Part shown: positions 17,123 through 26,077 of the stretch, in pieces
Layout of the letters: each line of letters begins with the position of its first letter
Position numbering within the stretch: position 1 is the stretch's first letter
NCBI RefSeq assembly: GCF_041429795.1
Contig: NZ_CP163424.1
Location: 558,001 to 622,000 of the forward strand
DNA length: 64,000 nt
From: Algimonas porphyrae
Lineage (GTDB): Bacteria > Pseudomonadota > Alphaproteobacteria > Caulobacterales > Maricaulaceae
Reading direction: 5' to 3'
The notes under the pieces: model-generated
Database searches by the model: none
What the model saw: only the letters and a program-made list of their open reading frames with translations
What the model was told of the DNA's origin: nothing
Program-made: the position numbers and the translations under genes

Positions 17123-18133
17123 ATGACTCTCAAGATCGCCATCAACGGCTTTGGTCGCATCGGCCGCCTCGTCGCGCGTGCCCTGCATGAATATGACATT
17201 TCCGATGTCGAGCTGGTTCTGATCAACTCGCCCGGCAAGATTGAAACCTCCGCCCATTTGCTGCGCTACGACTCCGTTCATGGCCGATTCGCGGCGACCG
17301 TGGAGGAAGGCGACGACTGGATCGATTTCGGGCGCGGCAAGGTCCGCATGACGCATGAGCGCAACCCGGCTGACGTGCCGTGGGAGATGGCGGATCTGGT
17401 CATGGAATGTACCGGCCTGTTCCGATCGCGTGAAAAATGCCAACCTCATTTCGATGGCGGGGCGAAAGCCGTGCTGATCTCAGCCCCCGGCGAGAACGTC
17501 GACCAAACCATCGTCTACGGCGTCAATCACGATCTGCTGGGCAGCGAAGACCGGCTCGTTTCCTGCGCATCCTGCACAACCAACTGTCTGGCTCCGATCG
17601 CCAAGGTCATTCTGGACGCGGTCGGCATTCAGCGTGGCTTCATGACGACGGTTCATGCCTATACGCAGGATCAGCGCATTCTCGATAATTCGCACAAGGA
17701 TCTGTACCGGGCCCGCGCGGCCGGCCTGAACATGATCCCGACCAGTACGGGTGCGGCCAAGGCGGTCGGCACGGTCATTCCGGAACTGGATGGTCGTCTG
17801 GCAGGCGCCGCCGTGCGTGTCCCGACAGCGAATGTCTCCATGATCGATCTGGCCTTCCAGCCCGAAAAGAACACGACGGCCGAAGAGCTGAACGCCGCCA
17901 TGAAACTCGCCGTACAGGGCCCGATGAAAGGCATTATCTGTTATTCGGAAAACCCGCTGGTCAGTTCCGACCTCAATCACGATCCACACAGTGCGACCTA
18001 CGCCGCCCTGCTGACCAAATCCATGGACGGCGATCTGGTCAAGGTCATCGCCTGGTACGATAATGAGTGGGGCTTTGCGAACCGGATGATCGATGTCGCG
18101 CGCGTCATGGGTCAGCGGCTCGGGCTCGCCTAG
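17123..18133 (+). CDS. gap: Type I glyceraldehyde-3-phosphate dehydrogenase
   Basis: 336 residues; converts glyceraldehyde-3-phosphate to 1,3-bisphosphoglycerate. The active-site segment SCASCTTNC contains Cys151, and the nucleotide fold INGFGRIGRLVAR is at the start. At the end of the second strand, the Asp that normally binds the NAD ribose is Ser36 (INSPG), which may allow NADP. ATG 17123 (MTLKIAINGFG) was chosen; 11 upstream in-frame residues do not fit the family. First gene of gap-pgk-fba, with pgk 3 bp behind. Confidence 0.95.
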   Translation: MTLKIAINGFGRIGRLVARALHEYDISDVELVLINSPGKIETSAHLLRYDSVHGRFAATVEEGDDWIDFGRGKVRMTHERNPADVPWEMADLVMECTGLFRSREKCQPHFDGGAKAVLISAPGENVDQTIVYGVNHDLLGSEDRLVSCASCTTNCLAPIAKVILDAVGIQRGFMTTVHAYTQDQRILDNSHKDLYRARAAGLNMIPTSTGAAKAVGTVIPELDGRLAGAAVRVPTANVSMIDLAFQPEKNTTAEELNAAMKLAVQGPMKGIICYSENPLVSSDLNHDPHSATYAALLTKSMDGDLVKVIAWYDNEWGFANRMIDVARVMGQRLGLA

Positions 18134-18136
18134 ACA

Positions 18137-19342
18137 ATGGATATCAAACGTCTCGAAGAGGCAGACCTGTCCGGCAAGACCGCGCTCGTGCGCGTCGACT
18201 TCAACCTGCCGCGCAGTGAGGACGGATCGATCAGCGACGATACGCGGCTTCAGGCTGCACTCCCCACGATCCGTTATCTACGCGAACAGGGCGCAGCGGT
18301 CGTGCTGTTGTCGCATTTCGGGCGTCCCAAGGGAAAGGTCGATCCGGCCCTTTCACTGGGTTTCGTTGCGGCGCCGCTGGCCGAAGCGCTCGAAACGCCG
18401 GTGCGTTTTCTCTCTGCGCCGAATATCAATGCGCTGGATGATCTCGGTTCCGGCGATGTGCTGCTGATGGAAAATACGCGCTTCCAGCCGGGTGAGACGA
18501 CGAACGATCCCGCGCTGGCAAAGGAACTGGCCGAATTTGGCGATCTGTTCGTGATGGACGCCTTTTCCGCCGCCCACCGCGCCCATGCCAGTTCTGCCGG
18601 CATTGCGGACTATCTGCCGACCTATGCCGGGTTGGCGATGGCGCGTGAGCTGGATCATCTGGCGGCCGCGCTGGATCATCCCGAAACGCCCGTTATGGCC
18701 ATTGTCGGCGGAGCCAAGGTCAGTACCAAGATCGATCTGCTGGAAAATCTGGTCACCAAGCTCGACCGCCTCGCCATTGGCGGTGGCATGGCCAATACTT
18801 TTCTGCTGGCCAAGGGTCACGATGTCGGCAAAAGCCTGGCCGAGCCCGACCTGATCGGCAAGGCGACTGATATTCTTAAGGCGGCGCAGAAAGCGAATTG
18901 CGAAATCATTCTGCCGGTCGATGTCGTCACGGCAACCGAATTCAAAGCCGGTGCAGAGACGCAGGTCCGCGCCATACCCGATCCCGGCAGCGACGGCGTC
19001 AAGTCGGACGAGATGATCCTTGATGTCGGACCCGAAACTGTGACCGAGTTGATGGACGCGATGGACAAGTCCAAGACGCTGATCTGGAACGGACCGCTGG
19101 GCGCGTTCGAAACGCCGCCTTTCGACACCTCGACCATCGAAGCGGCGAAATATGCGGCGCGGCGGGTGCGCGCCGACGCGCTGATCGCGGTTGCTGGCGG
19201 CGGGGACACGGTTGCGGCACTCAACGCAGCCGATGTCGTCGACGCCTTTACCTTCGTCTCGACCGCAGGCGGCGCATTTCTGGAATGGATGGAAGGCAAG
19301 ACCCTTCCCGGCATCAAAATTGTGACAAGAGGGAGCGCGTGA
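18137..19342 (+). CDS. pgk: Phosphoglycerate kinase
   Basis: A 401-residue two-domain kinase making ATP from 1,3-bisphosphoglycerate. Typical pieces are RVDFNLPRSEDGSISDDTR, LLSHFGRPKG, LLMENTRFQPGE, VGGAKVSTKIDLL, WNGPLGAFE and the C-terminal GGGDTVAAL. The start is 3 bp after the gap stop, and the next gene begins 2 bp after its own stop, so the three glycolytic genes form one operon. Confidence 0.97.
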   Translation: MDIKRLEEADLSGKTALVRVDFNLPRSEDGSISDDTRLQAALPTIRYLREQGAAVVLLSHFGRPKGKVDPALSLGFVAAPLAEALETPVRFLSAPNINALDDLGSGDVLLMENTRFQPGETTNDPALAKELAEFGDLFVMDAFSAAHRAHASSAGIADYLPTYAGLAMARELDHLAAALDHPETPVMAIVGGAKVSTKIDLLENLVTKLDRLAIGGGMANTFLLAKGHDVGKSLAEPDLIGKATDILKAAQKANCEIILPVDVVTATEFKAGAETQVRAIPDPGSDGVKSDEMILDVGPETVTELMDAMDKSKTLIWNGPLGAFETPPFDTSTIEAAKYAARRVRADALIAVAGGGDTVAALNAADVVDAFTFVSTAGGAFLEWMEGKTLPGIKIVTRGSA

Positions 19343-19344
19343 AG

Positions 19345-20394
19345 ATGAGCAAGATGGATGAAATGGTCGCCGTGGCAAACGCCATGGTCGTGCCCGGCAA
19401 GGGCATTCTGGCGGCGGATGAGTCGACCGGGACGATCGGCAAACGCTTCGCTTCGATCGACACGGAGAATGCGGAAGACAATCGCCGCGACTGGCGCGAC
19501 ATGCTGTTCCGCACGCGTCCCGCCATGGACGACCATATTTCCGGCGTCATTCTGTTCGACGAAACCATCCGGCAGAAAGCCTCGGACGGAACCTCCATGG
19601 TCGATCTGATCAAGGCGACCGGTGCCATTCCGGGCATCAAGGTCGATAAGGGCATTACCCCTCTGGCCGGACGTCCGGGCGAGACTATCACCCAAGGTCT
19701 GGACGGTCTGCGCGAACGGCTGGCGGAGTATTATGCGCTCGGTGCGCGCTTCGCCAAATGGCGGGCCGTGATCGAGATTTCCCATCCCGACGTGGCCGTG
19801 GGCCGCACGCCTACGGAAGGCGGGATCAAGGCCAATATGCACGCGCTCGGTCGCTACGCCGCCCTGTGTCAGGAAGCGGGTATCGTGCCGATTGTCGAGC
19901 CGGAGGTGCTGATGGGCGGCGCGCATAGCGTCGAGCGCTGTCACGAAGTCACGGAACGCTGCCTCAATTCGTTGTTCACCGAACTCTATGAACAAGGCGT
20001 GGCGCTGGAAGCGACGATCCTGAAGCCGAACATGGTCGTGGCCGGAAAGGAATGTGCGGATCAGCCATCGCGCGAAGATATTGCAGCGCGCACCATCAAG
20101 GTGCTGAAGGATACGGTCCCGGCGGCTGTGCCGGGCATCGCCTTCCTGTCTGGCGGGCAGGCGAATGAGGAAGCGACCCGCAATCTCGACATGATGAACA
20201 AGATCGGCGGCTTCCCCTGGAAACTGACTTATTCCTACGGGCGCGCCTTGCAGCAATCCGCACTTTTTGCCTGGCAGGGCAAGGCGGCGAATTACGATGC
20301 TGCGCAGGCGGCCTTCGCGCACCGCGCGCGGATGAATGGTCTGGCATCCAAGGGCGAATGGTCGCCGGAGGTCGATGCCGAAGTCGACGCATAG
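19345..20394 (+). CDS. fba: Class I fructose-bisphosphate aldolase
   Basis: A 349-residue Schiff-base aldolase of the animal/plant type, splitting fructose-1,6-bisphosphate. KGILAADESTGTIGKR near the N-terminus and EATILKPNMVVAGKE, with the Schiff-base Lys, identify it. GPA-type C-terminal tail residues are replaced by an acidic DAEVDA end. ATG 19345 was chosen because it follows pgk directly and GGGAG lies upstream; the longer frame runs back into pgk. It overlaps ybeY by 20 bp. Confidence 0.95.
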   Translation: MSKMDEMVAVANAMVVPGKGILAADESTGTIGKRFASIDTENAEDNRRDWRDMLFRTRPAMDDHISGVILFDETIRQKASDGTSMVDLIKATGAIPGIKVDKGITPLAGRPGETITQGLDGLRERLAEYYALGARFAKWRAVIEISHPDVAVGRTPTEGGIKANMHALGRYAALCQEAGIVPIVEPEVLMGGAHSVERCHEVTERCLNSLFTELYEQGVALEATILKPNMVVAGKECADQPSREDIAARTIKVLKDTVPAAVPGIAFLSGGQANEEATRNLDMMNKIGGFPWKLTYSYGRALQQSALFAWQGKAANYDAAQAAFAHRARMNGLASKGEWSPEVDAEVDA

Positions 20395-20848
20395 ACCGGG
20401 CCTGACGATTGAGATTGCCCGGCTGGACGCAGCCTGGCCGGATATCGACGATCTGATCCGCCCGGCTGTCCAGGCCGCCCTGTCCACCGTCGATGCCCCG
20501 CTGCTGGGCGAATTGTCCATCGTGCTGAGCGATGACGATAAGGTCCGGACGCTGAACAGGGATTTTCGTGGACGGGATAAGCCGACCAATGTCCTGTCCT
20601 TTCCAATGCCGCCGGAAACCGCGATGATGGGCGACGTCGTTCTGGCACGCGAAACGATTGCGCGCGAAGCGCGGGAGCAGGGCAAGTCCTTCCCCAACCA
20701 TTTTGTCCACCTTCTGATCCACGGGGTGCTGCATCTTCAGGGCTTCGACCATGAGGCCGATCAGGATGCGGCGGATATGGAAGCGCGCGAAGTCCGGGCC
20801 TTGGCGTGTCTGTCGATTGACAATCCCTACAGCTCGGATAGTGGCTAG
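20375..20848 (+). CDS. ybeY: Endoribonuclease YbeY
   Basis: A 157-residue zinc-dependent RNase involved in 16S rRNA 3'-end maturation and ribosome quality control. The metal motif HGVLHLQGFDH is exact, preceded by RDFRGRDKPTNVLSFP. ATG 20375 (MPKSTHRPGLTIEI) was chosen because GGAGG at 20366-20370 is well placed inside the end of fba. ybeY-corC-lnt is a widely conserved order. Confidence 0.95.
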   Translation: MPKSTHRPGLTIEIARLDAAWPDIDDLIRPAVQAALSTVDAPLLGELSIVLSDDDKVRTLNRDFRGRDKPTNVLSFPMPPETAMMGDVVLARETIAREAREQGKSFPNHFVHLLIHGVLHLQGFDHEADQDAADMEAREVRALACLSIDNPYSSDSG

Positions 20849-20854
20849 CGCGCT

Positions 20855-21793
20855 ATGACCACCGATCCATCGTCGCCTTCGGACCAACCCGACCCGGCGT
20901 CAGAATCCGTAAAGCCCTCCCTGTTCAGCAAGGTCTTCCGCCGTCGCTCCGTCGATGCTGGCACGGAGGAGGCTGCCTCGCCAACCGCGAAAGCGGCGGC
21001 GCAGGAACGGATGATGGACGCGGCAGAGCGCTTCCACCTGCTTCGTGTAGACGATGTCATGGTGCCGCGGGCCAACATTGTTGCCATCGAGAAAACAGCG
21101 ACACTGAAGGAATTGTCCAAGGCGTTTCGTGATGCGGGTCATTCCCGGCTGCCGGTCTTCGAAGACACGCTCGATAATCCGATCGCCATGGTCCATATCA
21201 AGGATCTGCTGCCCTATCTGATGTTCGATGCGCGCGGGCGCACGGCCAAGACCTATCCGGACCGGAAAGTCATCCGGACCATCAAGCGCCCCGTCCTGTA
21301 TGTGCCGCCCTCCATGCTGGCTCAGGATTTGTTGCGCCGGATGCAGGTTCGGCGCATCCATATGGCGATCGTGGTCGACGAATATGGCGGGACGGACGGT
21401 CTGGTCACCATCGAGGATCTGATCGAGCCGATCGTCGGCGACATTGAAGACGAACATGATGAACTGGACGACACGCTGAGCAAGGTCGTGCGGGATGATG
21501 GCAAGATCTGCTGGGACGCCGATGCGCGCATGAGCATCGATGCATTCGAGGAGGCGATCGGACGCGACTTCGCCACACTGGACGAAGAAGAGGAAGTCGA
21601 TACGCTGGGCGGGTTGGTCTTCACCCTGGCCGGACGCGTGCCGGAGCGCGGCGAAATCATCGTTCACCCGCAAGGGGTGGAGATGGAAGTCGTCGACGCC
21701 GATCCGCGCCGGGTGAAGCGGTTGCGTGTCACCCTGCCGAAACAGACGGCCCCGACGGCCGAGGACGTCGCCGCCATTCTGAGCCACCCATGA
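20855..21793 (+). CDS. corC: CorC/YbeX-type CBS-domain transporter-associated protein
   Basis: 312 residues without membrane segments, as in YbeX/CorC. Two CBS domains (about residues 65-185, VDDVMVPRANIVAIEK onward, with FVEYGGTDG-like VVDEYGGTDGLVTIEDL at the end) are followed by a CorC_HlyC domain (about residues 220-300). Links to Mg/Co efflux and to ribosome integrity are reported for the family. The ATGA stop overlaps the lnt start by 4 bp. Confidence 0.92.
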   Translation: MTTDPSSPSDQPDPASESVKPSLFSKVFRRRSVDAGTEEAASPTAKAAAQERMMDAAERFHLLRVDDVMVPRANIVAIEKTATLKELSKAFRDAGHSRLPVFEDTLDNPIAMVHIKDLLPYLMFDARGRTAKTYPDRKVIRTIKRPVLYVPPSMLAQDLLRRMQVRRIHMAIVVDEYGGTDGLVTIEDLIEPIVGDIEDEHDELDDTLSKVVRDDGKICWDADARMSIDAFEEAIGRDFATLDEEEEVDTLGGLVFTLAGRVPERGEIIVHPQGVEMEVVDADPRRVKRLRVTLPKQTAPTAEDVAAILSHP

Positions 21794-23406
21794 GCGAACG
21801 CCGTCGCGGCGTCGTGGCAGTCCCGCCCCTGGCTCGCCGACGCGGCTGGCTGGCGGGACTCGCCGTTACGGCTATCGGTGCCTTTGCGGCGCTGGGTTTT
21901 GCGCCGTTTCACATCTGGGGCGCGACACTTCTTTCGCTGTCGCTCCTGTTCGTCCGGCTGATCGGGGTCTCGGATGGGGACCGCCCTGTCCGTGCCGGGT
22001 TCAGAACCGGGCTGCTATTCGGCCTGGGCTGGTTTTCTGCCAGCTGCTTCTGGATCGCATCGGCCTTTATCCAGCGCGGCCCGGAATTCATCCCCATGAT
22101 CCCGCCGCTGGTCGGGGGGCTGGCGATCCTTCTGTCGCTCTTCTGGGGTATTGCAGGGGCGCTGACCGTCCGTTTCGCGCGCGGGCGATCCGTATGGTGG
22201 GCCGCTGGCCTCTTCATTGCGACCTATATGCTGGCCGAACTTGCGCGCGGCCATGTCCTGTCCGGCTTTCCGTGGAACATGGCGGCCTATGCGTTCGAAC
22301 CGGGCGGCGCGATCAGTCAGAGCGCCAGTCTGGTCGGCGTCTATGGGTTGAGCCTGATCGCCTACGGGATTGCGGCCCTGTTCGGGATCGCCCTGCTGAC
22401 CCGCAACGCGATATCGGCTGTGGGCGGCGTGGCCATTCTGGTCGTCCTGTTCTCCTTCGGGCAGCTGCGTCTGGCCTCCGCATCGACCGATATTCAGCCG
22501 GGTGTCCTGCTGCGGCTTGTCGACGCACCGTTCCACCAGTCGGAGAAGATCAACCCGGCCACGACCAATCAGGTGATCGACAATCATATCCGCGCCAGCC
22601 TTGCGCCGGGGTTGGAGGATGTCACCCATCTGGTCTGGCCCGAAGGGGCGGTCAACGGCCTTGCGATAGAGGATGAAAGACTGCTGCAAATCATGGGTGA
22701 ACTGCTGGTTCGCGCCGATGACAGCCCGCCGGTCTGGTTGATGAATTCGCTCCGGATGGAGATAAGCCCCGACCCGCGCACCGGTGTCGCCAAGTCGCGC
22801 TACTATAATAGTGCCGTCGCCGTAACGTTTGACGCTTCGGGCTTCCCGGCGATCGCTGCAACCAATGACAAGGCCAAGCTGGTCCCCTTTGGAGAGTTCA
22901 TTCCGGGTGGGGAAATCGTAGAGCAGATCGGGGCGCGGCTCGTGTCAACGGCGCTCGGCTCGATCACGCCGGCACCGGAAAAGCGGATTGCGCAATTTCC
23001 GGGCCTGCCGCCCATTTCGCCGCAGATCTGTTACGAAGTCATCTTTCCGGGTCTGACGCCACGCGCCCGCAATGGCCGTCCGGCTCCGCAGGCGATCCTC
23101 AATCAGAGCAATGATGCCTGGTTCGGGGCGACAACTGGCCCGCATCAGCATGCCGCCATCGCGCGCTACCGCGCGATCGAGGAGGGACTGCCGCTGATCC
23201 GCTCCGCGGCGAACGGGATTAGCGGCGTGTTCGATCCCTACGGACGCGCCGATCGCGTCCTGTCAGCGGAAGGGATCGACCATCTGGATGCAGTCCTGCC
23301 CATGGCCATTGGCTCAACTGTTTCGATGAGGCAGGTCAATGCAGCGCTGCTCTTGATTAATCTATGTTTATTCTTACTAGGGGCGATTGGTTCGCGCCGT
23401 AGTTAG
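21790..23406 (+). CDS. lnt: Apolipoprotein N-acyltransferase
   Basis: 538 residues; adds the third acyl chain to lipoproteins in the inner membrane. About seven membrane segments cover residues 15-225, then a periplasmic nitrilase-type domain with the triad WPEGAVNG (Glu), KLVPFGEFIPGG (Lys) and ICYEVIFPG (Cys). One more membrane helix closes the protein. Several lipoproteins elsewhere in this window are its likely clients. Confidence 0.95.
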   Translation: MSERRRGVVAVPPLARRRGWLAGLAVTAIGAFAALGFAPFHIWGATLLSLSLLFVRLIGVSDGDRPVRAGFRTGLLFGLGWFSASCFWIASAFIQRGPEFIPMIPPLVGGLAILLSLFWGIAGALTVRFARGRSVWWAAGLFIATYMLAELARGHVLSGFPWNMAAYAFEPGGAISQSASLVGVYGLSLIAYGIAALFGIALLTRNAISAVGGVAILVVLFSFGQLRLASASTDIQPGVLLRLVDAPFHQSEKINPATTNQVIDNHIRASLAPGLEDVTHLVWPEGAVNGLAIEDERLLQIMGELLVRADDSPPVWLMNSLRMEISPDPRTGVAKSRYYNSAVAVTFDASGFPAIAATNDKAKLVPFGEFIPGGEIVEQIGARLVSTALGSITPAPEKRIAQFPGLPPISPQICYEVIFPGLTPRARNGRPAPQAILNQSNDAWFGATTGPHQHAAIARYRAIEEGLPLIRSAANGISGVFDPYGRADRVLSAEGIDHLDAVLPMAIGSTVSMRQVNAALLLINLCLFLLGAIGSRRS

Positions 23407-23460
23407 GGCTCGCGGCGGTTCCACAAGAAATAAGAGCCCCCGGTGGAAGGGGATATAACC

Positions 23461-23886
23461 ATGACCAGCAAGCACGCACCTCGATCTGCAAACCCCGTTG
23501 ACGTCCATGTCGGCGCGCGCGTCCGCCTGCGACGTCAAGTCATGAAAATGAGCCAGGAAAAGCTTGGCGACCAGCTGGGCGTGACGTTTCAGCAGGTTCA
23601 GAAATATGAACGCGGGACCAACCGGGTCGGCGCGTCCCGGCTCTGGCGTCTGTCGCAAGTGCTGGAAGTTCCGGTTTCCTATTTCTTCGAAGGCATGACC
23701 GATCAGATCGAAGCGGGCGAGTTCGGCGAGAATGATCAGATGCCTATCGTGTACGACTTCATCAACAGCTCCGACGGCGTTGCACTCGCCAAAGCTGTCA
23801 GCCAGATCAAGAACAAGGCCGTGCGCCGCCAGATACTCGAACTGGCCCGCAGTCTCGCCAAAGACAGTGCTGCCAAGAGCGACTAA
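23461..23886 (+). CDS. XRE-family helix-turn-helix regulator
   Basis: A 141-residue protein. The HTH covers about residues 18-72: RLRRQVMKMSQEKLGDQLGV, then TFQQVQKYERGTNRVGASRLWRL cut here by commas, LSQVLEVPVSYFFEGM. The C-terminal helical part (AVSQIKNKAVRRQILELARSL) probably dimerises. ATG 23461 follows GGAAGGGG. In Caulobacter-like genomes such a gene sits between lnt and metK or trmB; here trmB follows at once. Targets are unknown. Confidence 0.88.
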   Translation: MTSKHAPRSANPVDVHVGARVRLRRQVMKMSQEKLGDQLGVTFQQVQKYERGTNRVGASRLWRLSQVLEVPVSYFFEGMTDQIEAGEFGENDQMPIVYDFINSSDGVALAKAVSQIKNKAVRRQILELARSLAKDSAAKSD

Positions 23887-23923
23887 CTTGTCTTGAGGCG
23901 GACGCGCCGCTAGGCCGCCCGCC

Positions 23924-24595
23924 ATGAATTCCCAACCGGACGACACCCGTTTCCGTACCTTTGGCCGCGCCAAGGGCCGGACCCTGACAGTCTCGCAACA
24001 GGCCGTCATGACCGAACATTGGCCGCGGCTTGAGATCAGACCGGGCGATACGCTGCCGGACGGTCCGATCTGGCTTGAAATCGGCTACGGCATGGGATCG
24101 CATGTGTTGCATCTGGCACGGACCCATCCGGACATGTCCATCATCGGCGCGGAGCCGTTTCTGAACGGGACGGCCAAAGCTGTACGTGGAGCCGCCGAAG
24201 AGGGGCTGGACAATCTGCGTCTGTTTCGGGGCGATGTGCGCGAATTGATGACCGAAATGCCGGATCGCTGCCTGGAACGTGTCTACATCCTCTTTCCCGA
24301 TCCGTGGCCGAAGTCGCGCCACAATAAGCGTCGCCTCATCCGGACAGCCTTTATCACAGAGCTGCACCGGCTCATCGCGCCGGGCGGATCGCTGATCTTT
24401 GCGTCCGATATACCGCATTATGTCGACTGGGCGCTGACCCGCTTCCGCAGCCATGCGCGCCAGACAGGCGGCGGATTTGTCTGGGATGGCAGCGATCCGA
24501 AACAGCCACCAGAAAACTGGCCGGGCACCAAATACGAAGCCAAAGCGCGCCGGGAAGGGCGGACCCCCTACTGGTTCACCTTCACGCGGGTTTGA
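23924..24595 (+). CDS. trmB: tRNA (guanine-46-N7)-methyltransferase
   Basis: A 223-residue SAM-dependent enzyme making m7G46 in tRNA. The SAM site is WLEIGYGMGSH, the adjoining acidic residue is in IIGAEPF, and the family motif FPDPWPKSRHNKRRL is intact. The start codon is ATG 23924. The N-terminus RFRTFGRAKGR is typical of alphaproteobacterial TrmB. Confidence 0.95.
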   Translation: MNSQPDDTRFRTFGRAKGRTLTVSQQAVMTEHWPRLEIRPGDTLPDGPIWLEIGYGMGSHVLHLARTHPDMSIIGAEPFLNGTAKAVRGAAEEGLDNLRLFRGDVRELMTEMPDRCLERVYILFPDPWPKSRHNKRRLIRTAFITELHRLIAPGGSLIFASDIPHYVDWALTRFRSHARQTGGGFVWDGSDPKQPPENWPGTKYEAKARREGRTPYWFTFTRV

Positions 24596-24647
24596 CCTCT
24601 TGACAGAATAGGGTGAAAAGCCCCCAACCTGAGAGAGGGGCAGTGCC

Positions 24648-25376
24648 ATGTCCGGACCCAACATCGACTTGGAAGAGCGTAATCCGCTTGGCGGGCTGGA
24701 CCGGCTCGTCACGGGCGCCGGATTGGCGATCATTGCTGTCTTTCCGACACTGTTTGTCGCAATCTTTCAGCCCTGGAAGCTGGCCCCTTTGCTGATCGCG
24801 GATGATCCTGATGGGCGACAGGGCATGATCCTGTCGCCCGGGGCCTATTTCGTTCTCTCGCTGGCCGTCATTCTCGTCTTTGTCGGGTCACTCGTCACGC
24901 CCGAAATCGTGCAGAGCAATGGCGGTGCAATCGGTCCGAAACTGGCTGTCGATGTCGCGGCCGCCGCCGCAGAGGGTGATATCTGGAAGACCCTGTCGCG
25001 GATCGCGCCGGTTTTCGTCGCGGCCGTGCTTTTCGGTATTCTCGGTCGGGCTTTAACGCGGTTCGCGGGGGAATGGTGGGATATACGCGTGTCCTTGCGG
25101 GCCAGCTTCTACGCCATTGCGACCGCGATCTGCTGGATCATCTTGTCGAGCCTGATTATCGACGCTGCTGGCGTGGCGATGGAGGGCTGGAACAAGCAGA
25201 CCCTCTACGATCTCAATACCATCCCGATCCTGTCTCTGCCCATGTGGGTCTATTTCTGGTGTTTTCGAATGGGTGGGTCCATGTCCACGTTTCGCGCGCT
25301 CGGGCTGACAGCCGCAATGGCCGTTCTCATCCTTGGTTTCTTCCTCGTGTTCAGCCTCGTTCTCAACGCGATCTGA
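24648..25376 (+). CDS. Uncharacterised multi-pass membrane protein
   Basis: 242 residues with about five membrane segments (roughly 25-47, 68-88, 122-142, 158-178 and 215-240). The N-terminus is GPNIDLEERNPLGGLDRLV. It resembles YIP1/DUF-type membrane proteins in layout, but I cannot name the family. GAGAGGGG precedes the ATG. It lies between trmB and the rimP terminator with no visible partner. Confidence 0.75.
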   Translation: MSGPNIDLEERNPLGGLDRLVTGAGLAIIAVFPTLFVAIFQPWKLAPLLIADDPDGRQGMILSPGAYFVLSLAVILVFVGSLVTPEIVQSNGGAIGPKLAVDVAAAAAEGDIWKTLSRIAPVFVAAVLFGILGRALTRFAGEWWDIRVSLRASFYAIATAICWIILSSLIIDAAGVAMEGWNKQTLYDLNTIPILSLPMWVYFWCFRMGGSMSTFRALGLTAAMAVLILGFFLVFSLVLNAI

Positions 25377-25457
25377 ACCGCATAGCGACACTTGCCAAGA
25401 CGGTATGCGAGGCCTATATGAGCCTCACATCGCCGGATCTGGCAGTTGCCAGCCAGG

Positions 25458-25487
25458 CGGCCCCCGGTCACGGCGGGCCGTTTTTTT
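25458..25487 (+). terminator. Hairpin with T7 directly before rimP
   Basis: CGGCCC (25458-25463) and GGGCCG (25475-25480) pair around an 11-nt loop and are followed by seven T. It ends only 22 bp before the rimP start. It either ends transcription from upstream or acts as a leader terminator controlling the rimP-nusA-infB operon. Confidence 0.75.
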
Positions 25488-25509
25488 ATTGGGACTTTGA
25501 AGGATCGTC

Positions 25510-26073
25510 TTGAAGACCAAGACCCATATTGATGAGCGCATTCTGGCGCTTGCTGAGCCCATTGCTGCAGATCTGGGTCTGCGGATCGTGCGCGTGCGCG
25601 TCATGGCCGGAAAACGCCGGACCGTGCAGATCATGGCTGAACGTCTGTCCGACGGCCTGATGGGGATCGAGAATTGCGAAGCGCTGTCGCGTGAGCTGTC
25701 GGCGACGATGGAAGTGGAAGATCCGCTGGACGATGCCTATGTGCTGGAGGTCAGTAGCCCCGGTATCGACCGGCCTCTGACCGCTATCGAGGATTTCAGC
25801 GCCTATGAGGGCTATCTGGCCCGGCTGGAGCTGGACCGCATGGTCGAAGGGCGCAAGCGCTTTCGCGGCGTGCTGGCAGGGGTCGAGCCTGATCCTCAGG
25901 GGTCGAAAATGGTCGATATCAATCTCGACGGGGATGATGAGCATACGACCTCGATCCCGTTTGACTGGATCGCCGAGGCCAAGTTGCTGATCACGGATGA
26001 GCTGGTCGCCGAGGGTCAACGCAAGAAAGACGCAGCGAAAGCTGCTGCTTCGAACAACGAAGAAGAGGAATAG
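25510..26073 (+). CDS. rimP: Ribosome maturation factor RimP
   Basis: 187 residues; assists 30S subunit assembly. KTHIDERILALAEPIAADLG, the central GIENCEALSREL and VLEVSSPGIDRPL are diagnostic. The start is TTG at 25510, with AAGGAT upstream; no ATG or GTG fits. The acidic/basic tail (KDAAKAAASNNEEEE) is a local extension. nusA starts 4 bp after the stop. Confidence 0.93.
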   Translation: MKTKTHIDERILALAEPIAADLGLRIVRVRVMAGKRRTVQIMAERLSDGLMGIENCEALSRELSATMEVEDPLDDAYVLEVSSPGIDRPLTAIEDFSAYEGYLARLELDRMVEGRKRFRGVLAGVEPDPQGSKMVDINLDGDDEHTTSIPFDWIAEAKLLITDELVAEGQRKKDAAKAAASNNEEEE

Positions 26074-26077
26074 TACC

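Noticed and set aside
18817-20697. Very long minus-strand frame over pgk-fba-ybeY
   Set aside because: A by-product of GC-rich codon use; the plus strand carries three certain genes.
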